Of a DNA stretch of 14,199 bases, positions 1 to 6,570 are shown one piece after another. Location of the stretch: positions 1 through 14,199 of the forward strand of contig JAJRVC010000322.1 of the NCBI GenBank assembly GCA_024277475.1. Direction: 5' to 3'. The first letter of the stretch is position 1; every line of letters begins with the position of its first letter. Position numbers and translations under genes: made by a program. This DNA comes from Deltaproteobacteria bacterium. Its GTDB lineage: Bacteria; Desulfobacterota; Desulfobacteria; Desulfobacterales; JAFDCJ01. The notes under the pieces are model-generated. The model was given only the letters and a program-made list of their open reading frames with translations. It did no database searches and had not been told where the DNA came from.

Positions 1-667
1 CCCAATCCCTTGTGTTTTTCATGGAGAAAATGGCAAGCAGCTGACGGTTGGCACCATCGGGAGAGTAGCAGCGGTCAAAGGCCGCTGCCGCGATCCGGTG
101 CGAATAGTCATCACCTTCGAAATACTTTTTGCTGCCGAATTGACGAACATATTCGACCCATTCCCGGATAAACACTTCACGGGATCTTCGGACCGACCAC
201 AACGCGTCGATGAGCGTGGCGTCGACAGGACCGCTGCCGGACATGATCGACGTCATCGAAAGCACCCTGGAAGGGTATTTGGCAGCCAGCAGCTGGGCAA
301 TGAAACCGCCCATGGAAATGCCGGCGATGTGGGCCGAATCAATGTCGAGTCCATCCATCAGGGCAATGACATCCAGCGCCATATCATCCATCGTATAGGG
401 CGGCTCGATTTCCTCTCCGATGGCAATCCGCCGTTTCAGCGCTTCGAGTTCCTGGCCGGCGATACGATCAAATTTTCCGGAAAGGCCGGTATCCCGGTTG
501 TCAAATCGTATCGTCCGAAATCCCCGGGTCGCAAACGCTTCGTAAAACGATTCCGGCCAATGGATCAGTTGCGTCCCCTGCCCCCGGATTAGAATGACGG
601 CTCCTGCTTCTCCACTGCCGGATGTTTCATATGCGATTTCAACCCGGCCGGTTCTTATGACACCCAT
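1..667 (-). CDS. alpha/beta hydrolase, 3' end outside the window
   Basis: About 222 residues are visible, reading from an ATG at 667-665 to the left edge with no stop, so the C-terminus (and probably the catalytic His) is missing. A ribosome binding site GGAGGTG (683-677) lies 9 nt before the ATG. Seen in order: an oxyanion-type segment RGQGTQLIHWPE near residue 28, the strand motif FDNRDTGLS at 55-63 typical of this fold, and the nucleophile elbow GISMGG with Ser118. The family hydrolyses esters or related bonds. The sequence resembles the small esterases annotated as RdmC/aclacinomycin-methylesterase-like, but the substrate cannot be told. No signal peptide is seen, so it is probably cytoplasmic. 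Plus-strand open frames over this stretch are antisense shadows. Confidence 0.88.
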   Translation of the reverse strand, partial: MGVIRTGRVEIAYETSGSGEAGAVILIRGQGTQLIHWPESFYEAFATRGFRTIRFDNRDTGLSGKFDRIAGQELEALKRRIAIGEEIEPPYTMDDMALDVIALMDGLDIDSAHIAGISMGGFIAQLLAAKYPSRVLSMTSIMSGSGPVDATLIDALWSVRRSREVFIREWVEYVRQFGSKKYFEGDDYSHRIAAAAFDRCYSPDGANRQLLAIFSMKNTRDW

Positions 668-1021
668 TTTTTTATACACCTCCATCGCGATCTATTTACG
701 AAAAAAGACTGTTGCCGTAAAGCCCCCCTTCACAGGGTTGGAAATAACCCATGGGGCGGGTAATAATAGATACCCGGGCTCGGAGGGCCAGGTTTTCGAT
801 GTTAGAATAAACCCCCTCCGTGCGGTTATTTCTTCTAAAAACAATTACTAAAGTTTTTAAATAGTGTAAATGATATTCTCCTTATCATAAAAAAAAGTCC
901 GGACTTCTTTATTATTTACAATCCTCAAGGATATTGATATAACTGCTGCAAAGTGGTTCGGTTCAAAATGGTTTTATCCATCATCCCGCTGTAAGCTAAA
1001 CCAACTCATCAATCCTACATT
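668..1021. other. Divergent intergenic region with small palindromes
   Basis: No gene is seen here. The region separates the minus-strand hydrolase from the plus-strand receiver-PAS gene, so it should hold both promoters, but no convincing -35/-10 pair stands out. Visible elements are a GGGTT-N6-AACCC hairpin (735-750), a segment at 767-792 shared with 14079-14104, an ATAGTGTAAAT motif (861-871) repeated at 5417-5427, and a 12-bp palindrome AAGTCCGGACTT (895-906) flanked by an A-run and a T-rich stretch. Confidence 0.6.
767..792 (+). repeat. Short dispersed repeat, copy 1
   Basis: The segment starting TAGATACCCGGG matches 14079-14104 at 22 of 26 positions, counted by eye, with no gap. In this copy the CCGGG/CCCGG stem of the other copy is damaged. 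Only two copies are visible in the window. It may be a REP-like intergenic element; this is an inference. Confidence 0.4.
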
Positions 1022-1852
1022 ATGGATCGCCCGCAATCAAAACAAGTACTGCTGATCGCAGACGCTGATCCGGAAAATATCAGCGTCCTGAAGGCAATGC
1101 TGTCTCCTGATTACGACGTCAAATTCGTCGCCGACGGAGAAGAGGCGATCAGGATTGCTTTGTCTCCGCATCCCCCCGGATTAATCCTGCTAAACATCAT
1201 GATGCCGTCTGCAGATATGTACGAGGTGTGCAGAAAGCTAAAAGCCGACAAAACCACGAAAGATGTCCCGATTATCCTCCTTTCGGAGCCGACCCCGGAG
1301 GATACGGAAGCAAAGGGATTTGAGCTAGGCGCCGCGGATTACATAACAAAGCCTTTTACGCGATCCGTGGTCAAGGCCAGGATTCGGACCCACTTAGAAC
1401 TGAAACGATGTCAGGAAAATCTTGAAAACAGAGTAAAAAAACGGGTGACCGAGCTACATGAGGAAATACAGGAACGCAGAGATGTTGAAGACACATATCA
1501 TATTCTTGTCGAGCACGCGAGGGACGGAATTGCAATTATCCAGGATTTTATAGTCAGGTTTGTTAATCCCGCATTTTGTAAGATGGCCGGATTTTCCGAA
1601 GAAGAACTTATAGGCGCGCACCTTAGGAAATTCATTTCCGAGGAAGAATTTATCAAAAATGCCAAACGATATTCCGGTAGGATCGCAGGCCTGAATTTAC
1701 CCCGTATATATAAATCCCAGCTTATTCATTCAGACGGGTCTACAATTGATGTCGAACTTAATGTTTGCGTTGTACCGTATGGAAGATCACTGGCAGCCTT
1801 GGTATTTGTTCGTGATATACGCGAAGAGGCAGCCTGGAAATATTGTATATGA
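1022..1852 (+). CDS. Response-regulator receiver plus PAS protein with degenerate phosphorylation site
   Basis: This is a 276-residue cytoplasmic signalling protein. Residues 8-125 form a receiver domain, followed by a charged coiled-coil linker (about 125-160) and a PAS domain (about 160-265, with FVNPAFCKMAGFSEEELIG). The receiver has lost key residues. The acceptor Asp is Asn58 (LLNIMMP) and the second acid of the DD pair is Ala15 (IADADPEN), while Ser88 and Lys110 of the switch remain. It is therefore probably not phosphorylated in the usual way, though an N-acceptor can in principle mimic or bypass phosphorylation. The protein ends just after the PAS with no kinase, GGDEF, EAL or DNA-binding domain, so its output must be a partner protein. 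No clear ribosome binding site precedes the ATG. It stands alone, with no kinase gene beside it. Confidence 0.85.
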   Translation: MDRPQSKQVLLIADADPENISVLKAMLSPDYDVKFVADGEEAIRIALSPHPPGLILLNIMMPSADMYEVCRKLKADKTTKDVPIILLSEPTPEDTEAKGFELGAADYITKPFTRSVVKARIRTHLELKRCQENLENRVKKRVTELHEEIQERRDVEDTYHILVEHARDGIAIIQDFIVRFVNPAFCKMAGFSEEELIGAHLRKFISEEEFIKNAKRYSGRIAGLNLPRIYKSQLIHSDGSTIDVELNVCVVPYGRSLAALVFVRDIREEAAWKYCI

Positions 1853-1940
1853 AGATTGCAGATGACATTTTGCAAATGATGAGGAGTGGCCATGGGGTCG
1901 CTTTCAATGGGCCGCCCTGGTTTTCTGTAAGGTAAGCGCG

Positions 1941-1954
1941 TTGACTTAAGTCAA
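1941..1954. promoter_or_regulatory. Palindromic operator TTGAC-N4-GTCAA (HcpR/FNR-type)
   Basis: TTGACTTAAGTCAA is a perfect 14-bp palindrome. It fits the TTGAC-N4-GTCAA pattern I recall for HcpR, the CRP/FNR-family regulator of deltaproteobacteria. A TTATAA box at 1977-1982 would place the site centre about 41.5 bp before the start of transcription, the usual spot for class II activation by this family. The target would be the small peptide gene at 2015 and the DUF1232 gene. The identity of the regulator is inferred. Confidence 0.5.
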
Positions 1955-2014
1955 AGAATAAAACCATCCTGCCATGTTATAAAAAGCCATAATTAATAAA
2001 TTGGAGGTTATATC

Positions 2015-2089
2015 ATGGGAGAATGTGGCAACTGTGGCGGTGGAGCCAATCCTTTCTCAAAAGGCAGAGAACTCATTGAGGTTCATTGA
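2015..2089 (+). CDS. 24-residue CxxC peptide
   Basis: A very short reading frame has a strong ribosome binding site (GGAGG at 2003-2007, 7 nt before the ATG). It encodes a 24-residue peptide starting MGECGNCGGG and ending in RELIEVH. The paired cysteines (C4, C7) in a glycine-rich setting could bind metal or form a disulfide. It lies behind the palindrome at 1941-1954 and stops 9 nt before the DUF1232 gene, which itself has only a weak ribosome binding site. It may therefore be a stand-alone peptide, a leader that couples translation to the next gene, or both. I do not recognise a family. Its reality rests on the ribosome binding site and position alone. Confidence 0.5.
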   Translation: MGECGNCGGGANPFSKGRELIEVH

Positions 2090-2098
2090 AAGCTCAAA

Positions 2099-2392
2099 AT
2101 GTCCAAAAATAGTATCATCAGATTCGGCTTATTGGCCCGATTATTTCAAGACCTCAAACTGCTGATACCTCTAATTAAAGATTACTGGAAAGGCACCTAC
2201 AGGGATCTATCCGTTAAATCAATTGTCATCTTCGTAGTAGCATTAGCTTACATAATCAGCCCCATTGACCTGATACCGGATTACATCGTTGGACTGGGTC
2301 AGATAGATGATGCGGTGATTCTGGGCTTATCTTTGTATTTCTTAGAAAAAGACCTCCGGAAATACAAAGAATGGAAGGACAGAAATGGATAG
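2099..2392 (+). CDS. DUF1232 (YkvA-like) small membrane protein
   Basis: This 97-residue protein matches the DUF1232/YkvA family. It has a DYWKGTYRDL lead-in, a hydrophobic segment at about 40-53, the family signature SPIDLIPDYI with the following GLGQIDDAVIL, a second hydrophobic stretch, and a charged end (KDLRKYKEW). Proteins of this family are small inner-membrane proteins of unknown function. The ATG has only a weak upstream ribosome binding site and follows the stop of the 24-residue peptide by 9 nt, so reinitiation from that frame is likely. Family assignment is firm; cellular role is unknown. Confidence 0.88.
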   Translation: MSKNSIIRFGLLARLFQDLKLLIPLIKDYWKGTYRDLSVKSIVIFVVALAYIISPIDLIPDYIVGLGQIDDAVILGLSLYFLEKDLRKYKEWKDRNG

Positions 2393-2600
2393 CTGGTTAA
2401 ATTAAGCTAACCCTAGTCCGGAATTGAGCTCCAGTGATAACTTTCAAGACACTTTGCCCTACTCTGTTCAACCATCAAGATGTCTGAAACCCATGTAACC
2501 CATCATCCGACTGAATCGGTCGGACTCGTAGCCTGCAATACCCGCCGGCGGCCAGCACCGGTTTCGGACAAGCAGCTCAGAGTGCTGCACAGCAAAAAAA

Positions 2601-2905
2601 TCAATTCTCCTCAATCACTTCAGACACCGACCCAGCGCTCCATATCCGATAACGAACTTTAACACCTTCAGGCGCATATATTACGATAGGCAAACGGCTG
2701 TTGTACCGGATAAGGTAGGGTTCGCCATCAAGCGAGATAAAACGATTAACCTTCGGCGCACTCGAATCGATCGCCATCAGGGTGCCGGCCATTGGCCCTA
2801 GCTCGCTGACAATATAGCGTGGGAATCCCCAACCCTTAATCGTTTCTTTCTGGATAATACTGTAAAAAAAAGCCCCAGGACTGTGATTGAATATACTATT
2901 TTCAT
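2601..2905 (-). pseudogene. Ecotin relic (periplasmic serine protease inhibitor)
   Basis: The last about 75 codons encode the C-terminal half of ecotin. They include GWGFPRYIVSELGP, the reactive-loop segment GTLMAID, and LIRYNSRLPIVIYAPEGVKVRYRIW, matching the family's GWGY and LRYNSKLPIVVY blocks. By alignment the P1 residue is Leu where E. coli ecotin has Met, and the loop Cys that forms the family's disulfide is Ile. Upstream, in a different frame, an ATG at 2905 opens a clean signal peptide, MKIVYSITVLGLFFTVLS, after a GGGGAG ribosome site. Between the two, roughly 50-60 residues of the mature N-terminal half are missing and the frame changes near an 8-base T run (A run on plus, 2864-2871). 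Intact ecotin is about 160 residues. It lies just downstream of the acylase relic on the same strand. Confidence 0.75.
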
Positions 2906-3040
2906 ATCTTCTCCCCGCCGGACTTTGAAATGTAAGATTTTTTAAAAGATTATCAGAGAATGAAGGCAATATAAACGATGGCGCGATGGAATCGTCCCCG
3001 GGCAAGGTCTGGGGACGGGATCCTGTTGGTTACACTATCG

Positions 3041-4395
3041 CTAGTATTTCAGCACCACTTCGGATGTTTTATGCTTTTCCACGTCCTCTTCTTTCAATTT
3101 TTCATCCGAAGACGCTTGAGCGGCCTTTTCAATGAATGGCATGAAATAGGAGGCATTGAGATCGGCGAAAGAACTGATTTCGATCAGATTCCAAACCTGA
3201 TCGGCAGTCCATTTTTCCTGTTTTTCAAGCTGGTTGATAAAAATATCAACCCGGTCGCCCAAGCCCCAAGAATACCAGAATTCATCAGGGTTGTTAACAC
3301 TGACGTCCGGTTTGTTATTCCAGTTGACCAGAAATCCTTGATTCGGATTGAAGACCCTTGGCGTATAATCGAAGGGCAGCAATTCCCGCCATTCCATATG
3401 GCCGACTCCGGACTGTGGGAGTCGATTGTCGGAATTTTCAGCCCGACGAGGATACTTGCCGGTGAACACATAGCCGATATTGCCGTTTTTATCAGCGTAG
3501 TACCAGTTGATATTCATGGCCATACGCTCGGCTTGAATAAGCCATTCATCAAGATTGCTTTGGCGCCTTGGGCCTTTTTCTTCCCAATAACCACGCAGTT
3601 GCTGGCACCGGAAATCCCATAGGGAACGTTGGTATTGAAGCCCGAGAGTAACGCTTCCTTGGTTTTATCGGAGCTGTTCGTTTTTAACCGCGAAACGGCT
3701 ATGTTATTTATTTTTGTGGTGTTGCGCATGGATACCGCAGGTGGGTTCCATTCGCCCCTGGGGATAGTGGTCGGCGCATCCTCAATGTTGATCGGTATCA
3801 ATTGATCGAAGATGGCAAGCGCCGTCTCTTTGTCATGCATTTTTGCCAAAACATTGTAGATCTGTGCATTGGCCAATTCTGTGTTGCAATCGCCGAAACG
3901 GTTGGCCATGGAACCGACGAAGATCATGGCAACGTCAAAAGCGGTCCACAATTCCGGTTCGAAGCCGAAATCAATAAATTCCTTCGGCATGAAAATGTCG
4001 GCCTTTTTCTTAATTTCTTCGATCCAGGCGTTCATACCGTCTGCATAGCCACGGAAAATGTCGGCATCGCTTTCGGAAAGACGGTCTAGTTGACGTTGAA
4101 TCGAAATGGGATTGTAGTTACTACGAATCCGTTTATCGAATTCGACATGTTTTTCTCCCAGAACTTCGGCCACTTTGCCTTGAGTGCTTCGCTTGGCCAT
4201 TTCCATCTGAAAAAGCCGGTCTTGAGCCACAGCGTAGCCATATCCATAGTATAAACCGTAAACCGTATCGGCATAGACATGACCCACGCCATAATTGTCT
4301 CTTTTGATGACAACCTCACCCTTACTACCGTGTGATACATCAGCCACGAACGACAGCACAACGAGAACGGCAAAAACACTTCTCAACAGTTTCAT
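3041..4395 (-). pseudogene. Penicillin G acylase relic with two internal deletions
   Basis: An ATG at 4395 behind a strong AGGAGG site opens a signal peptide (MKLLRSVFAVLVVLSFVADVSHG) and an alpha-subunit region very like true penicillin G acylase: GYGYAVAQDRLFQMEMAKRS, GYADGMNAWI and FVGSMANRFGD (the substrate-pocket Arg-Phe pair). The beta-subunit start is visible as SNCVVIGKKKAQGAKA, with Ser265 as the autoprocessing N-terminal nucleophile. The frame then breaks at about 3541-3550. The next matching block (EWLIQAERMAMNINWYYAD, then NWNNKPD) is in another frame, and about 145 residues of the family are missing, including the oxyanion region. A second, in-frame loss of more than 200 residues joins SSDEK to the family C-terminus, LKEEDVEKHKTSEVVLKY, ending at 3041. 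Family members are periplasmic Ntn hydrolases that cleave amides such as penicillin G. No active enzyme is expected from this copy. Confidence 0.85.
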
Positions 4396-4878
4396 GATCC
4401 CCTCCTCCAGTTATGAAATCTATTCAGATTATTACTTCTCTAATGAATATCCGATTGTCGAGGTAGAAAATCGGCTTTTTATAAAGATAAGATATTGCGT
4501 TTTTAACGCAGATAGATCGAAAATTGCGAGTTGTGCATCGGCTTCAACTGCTGCACAGGATATTGGAGCGTAAATTCAAGGGAAACAATAATAATCCGAT
4601 AACCCAAAGGGAGTTTTGTTGTCAAGGTTAATTTTTTTTACGTCTCCAGAGCAATGGAGACATCCGTTACATAGCCGGCCAGTCCAGGATTTTCATAATT
4701 ACACACCTCGCCGCGATCAGGAAAAACTAAGGATACGGGGCAAGCTCCTCTTCGGTTGGACCCGCATTCTTGCGAAGACCCATCAATTTTATCTTGTGAT
4801 TACTCAAAAAAATAGGGGAAGCATTATTTCCAATCCTAATACAACAGATTCCAGGGTATTCTGTTGAAGGAGGACAAA
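4396..4878. other. Intergenic region between acylase and dctP relics
   Basis: No supportable gene is seen. The region lies between two divergent relics and should have carried their promoters. It holds three inverted repeats: CCGATT/AATCGG (4451-4474) followed by C and five T, TGCGTT-TTT-AACGCA (4496-4510), and GTCTCCA-N6-TGGAGAC (4642-4661). The short open frame at 4616-4867 shows no protein-like composition or family match that I recognise. Confidence 0.55.
4642..4661. promoter_or_regulatory. Perfect inverted repeat GTCTCCA-N6-TGGAGAC
   Basis: Two 7-bp arms pair perfectly around GAGCAA. There is no T tract after it on either strand, so a terminator is unlikely. A protein-binding operator ahead of the former dctP gene (its ATG is about 220 nt downstream) is a reasonable guess, possibly for the IclR regulator encoded nearby. 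Confidence 0.35.
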
Positions 4879-5249
4879 ATGAAACGTTTAAATTTTTTTT
4901 GTCGCATTTTTCTCATTCATCTCCATGTTTCTGATCATGGCCGGTTTGGACTGCGCCATCGCCGGCGAGGGCAGCCTGACTTTTGCCACCACCACGCCAC
5001 CCAAAAGTAACCATGAAATAGCAGCCCAGATGTTCGTAAAGGCTGTGGCTGAAAAAACCGGAGGTAGAATAAGCATTAAACACTATGGTGACCGGATCGC
5101 TGTACAATGCAAAGTCCATCATGGCAGCCATATCGAAAAACCAGATCGATATCGGCCTCTTGCATGTGGCTCCGGTCGGTCGCCGTTCACCGGTGCTGGA
5201 GTTTATAGGATGTCCCCTAATACTCCTGCGACTACAACTTCACTCTTGA
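4879..5249 (+). pseudogene. TRAP transporter substrate-binding protein (DctP) relic
   Basis: An AAGGAGG site 5 nt before the ATG opens MKRLN. An 8-T run (4893-4900) then throws the frame; with seven T the reading continues into a perfect signal peptide (FFVAFFSFISMFLIMAG) and the DctP start LTFATTTPPKSNHEIAAQM and EKTGGRISIKHYG. A second extra base near 5088-5094 shifts the frame again, after which GSLYNAKSIMAAISKNQ and IDIGLLHVAPVGRRSPVLEF continue the family pattern. Homology ends abruptly at about 5207 and that frame stops at 5249. Only about 110 of some 330 usual residues remain. The intact protein would be the periplasmic binding component of a tripartite organic-acid importer. No dctQ or dctM membrane genes are visible. 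Confidence 0.8.
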
Positions 5250-5253
5250 CGCC

Positions 5254-5358
5254 CCCGCTTAGCGGGATCACACGTCTGATTTATTAAGTTTCGGTGTGCA
5301 TCTTGTCTTAACGAAGTGGTGTTCCCGTTATCGGGGACTCTGAAGCCCTCCGGCTTTT
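5254..5358 (+). repeat. Cluster of three hairpins after the dctP break
   Basis: Stems read directly from the sequence: CCCGC-TTA-GCGGG (5254-5266); GTTCCCG-TTAT-CGGGGAC (5321-5338, 7 bp with one G-U pair); AAGCC-CTCC-GGCTT followed by T (5343-5358), which looks like a weak terminator. Between the first two, CACAC and GTGTG (about 5269-5298) can also pair. The dctP homology stops about 45 nt upstream, so this could be the end of a mobile or REP-like element; no transposase is seen. Confidence 0.45.
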
Positions 5359-5410
5359 GCAAGGGTCATCTATGATATAATCAACTGTTTATAATAAATT
5401 TTTTCATAAA

Positions 5411-5444
5411 TTACATATAGTGTAAATTTTATTTTATATAGTGT
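5411..5444 (+). promoter_or_regulatory. Repeated ATATAGTGT boxes, one within a palindrome
   Basis: ATATAGTGT occurs at 5415-5423 and again at 5436-5444, exactly 21 bp apart, or two helical turns. The first copy is the right half of TTACA-TATAG-TGTAA (5411-5425). The boxes end 9 bp before the -35 element at 5454, a usual place for an activator or autoregulator such as the IclR protein. Confidence 0.45.
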
Positions 5445-5453
5445 TATTTCTTC

Positions 5454-5481
5454 TTGACACTTTAATTTTTTCTGCTATAGA
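5454..5481 (+). promoter_or_regulatory. Sigma-70-type promoter for the IclR gene
   Basis: TTGACA (5454-5459) and TATAGA (5476-5481) are separated by 16 bp in AT-rich DNA. Transcription would start near 5488, leaving an untranslated leader of about 160 nt before the IclR start codon. Confidence 0.6.
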
Positions 5482-5646
5482 TTATTTTTAAAAAAATTTA
5501 AAGTAATCGCAAAAAGGCACGAAAAGCTTAACGCTTAAATTTCGTTCTTAATAATTTCAATAAGTTATGAGGTTAAAATTCGAGAATTTGGACTTTTTAC
5601 GAGATTGTCAAAACTTAAATTATGAACAAAAAGTAGGAAACACTTT

Positions 5647-6477
5647 ATGAAAAGCGTCAGCGAATGCGAAAATACCAAGAAAACGATCCAAAAGGGTGGG
5701 CTTAGTATACATCGTGCGGTCTGCCTGTTGAGAGAGGTCGTCAATCTTAATGATCGGGGCGCCCGCTTGTATGATTTGGCTGAAAAAGTAGGTCTACATT
5801 TGGCAACTGCGCGCAGAATGTTAAAGGCTTTGGTCACTGAGGGCCTCTTGACTTACGACCCCGTGACAAAATTGTACCATCTCGGAATTGACTTATACTA
5901 TTTTGGGGCGGCTGCACATCAATTTAAAATCAGGGATCGATATCGTACTACACTGGAGAGAGTCGCGCAATTTTCGGAAGACACTGCATATTTGGTTATT
6001 CGTTCGGGTAATGACGTTTTGTGCATCGATCGGGTTGAAGGAACTTTTCCGATACGCGCACTGACTCATGATGTCGGCACGCGGGTGCCTTTGGGGATTG
6101 GTGCCGGCAGCTTGACATTACTGGCATTTTCCCCACAGGGACAAATTGAAAAAATAATCAATGCCAACAGGTTAAGATATCCGCAATATAACAACCGTAC
6201 CTCCGGCTATGTCCGAGCGATGGTGGCGGATGCCCAGAGGTCTGGTCACGGGATTAGCAAAGGCAATGTAATGCCAGGTGCTGTGGGAGTCGGGGTGCCG
6301 ATTAGAAATCACAAAGGAGAAGCGATAGCCGCGATGAGTGTTTCTGCGGTTGAATGGCGGATGGCCGCAAATCGCAGGAAACAAATCGCAGAAATACTCA
6401 AATCTGAAATCAAAGAGATCAACCTTGAATCCAGGGACGCAGAGTTCATGGGCAGTTCGGTTCAATATCACCGTTGA
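5647..6477 (+). CDS. IclR-family transcriptional regulator
   Basis: This 276-residue protein has normal length for the family. Residues about 18-80 form the N-terminal winged helix-turn-helix (SIHRAVCLLREVV, LYDLAEKVGLHLATARRMLKAL, then the wing YDPVTKLYHLG). Residues about 95-270 form the GAF-like effector-binding domain (DTAYLVIRSGNDVLCIDRVEG, VPLGIGAGSLTLLAF, GHGISKGNVMPGAVGVGVPI). IclR proteins repress or activate catabolic and transport genes in response to small organic molecules. The ATG has an AGGA site 8 nt upstream (5635-5638). The dctP relic upstream on the same strand suggests the regulator once served a TRAP uptake cluster. The present targets may include its own promoter. Confidence 0.92.
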   Translation: MKSVSECENTKKTIQKGGLSIHRAVCLLREVVNLNDRGARLYDLAEKVGLHLATARRMLKALVTEGLLTYDPVTKLYHLGIDLYYFGAAAHQFKIRDRYRTTLERVAQFSEDTAYLVIRSGNDVLCIDRVEGTFPIRALTHDVGTRVPLGIGAGSLTLLAFSPQGQIEKIINANRLRYPQYNNRTSGYVRAMVADAQRSGHGISKGNVMPGAVGVGVPIRNHKGEAIAAMSVSAVEWRMAANRRKQIAEILKSEIKEINLESRDAEFMGSSVQYHR

Positions 6478-6570
6478 ATTTTGCTTGAAACGAATAATAT
6501 ATCGGTTTGCCAAACACAAATAGGGTCAAGCTTATGGGTCCTTTCATTTTTGAAAAATCGTATTATTTTC

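Larger units (their letters stand above)
5250..5646. other. Hairpin cluster and AT-rich promoter region before the IclR gene
   Basis: No gene is seen. The first part (5254-5358) is packed with inverted repeats and has a base composition unlike the AT-rich second part (5385-5646). The second part holds direct repeats and a good promoter, listed separately. Confidence 0.6.

Noticed and set aside
98..592. Plus-strand open frame of 164 codons
   Set aside because: It is antisense to the alpha/beta hydrolase, which has a ribosome site, a GxSxG elbow and clear family sequence on the minus strand.
1853..1940. Histidine-kinase domain continuing after the receiver-PAS gene
   Set aside because: No H-box or ATP-binding motif is present in any frame after the stop, so a simple frameshift does not explain the short protein.
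2480..2662. Plus-strand 60-codon frame starting MSETHVTHH
   Set aside because: It has no ribosome site and low-complexity, non-family sequence, and it overlaps the end of the ecotin relic.
2978..3622. Plus-strand open frame of 214 codons
   Set aside because: It is the complement of the acylase relic; the minus strand gives recognisable acylase blocks and this frame gives none.
4451..4480. Plus-strand rho-independent terminator (CCGATT/AATCGG plus T run)
   Set aside because: No plus-strand gene ends upstream; the repeat lies in front of the divergent acylase relic, so a terminator role has no support.
4616..4867. Plus-strand 83-codon frame
   Set aside because: It has no ribosome site and no fold-like pattern, and it lies in a regulatory gap upstream of the dctP relic.
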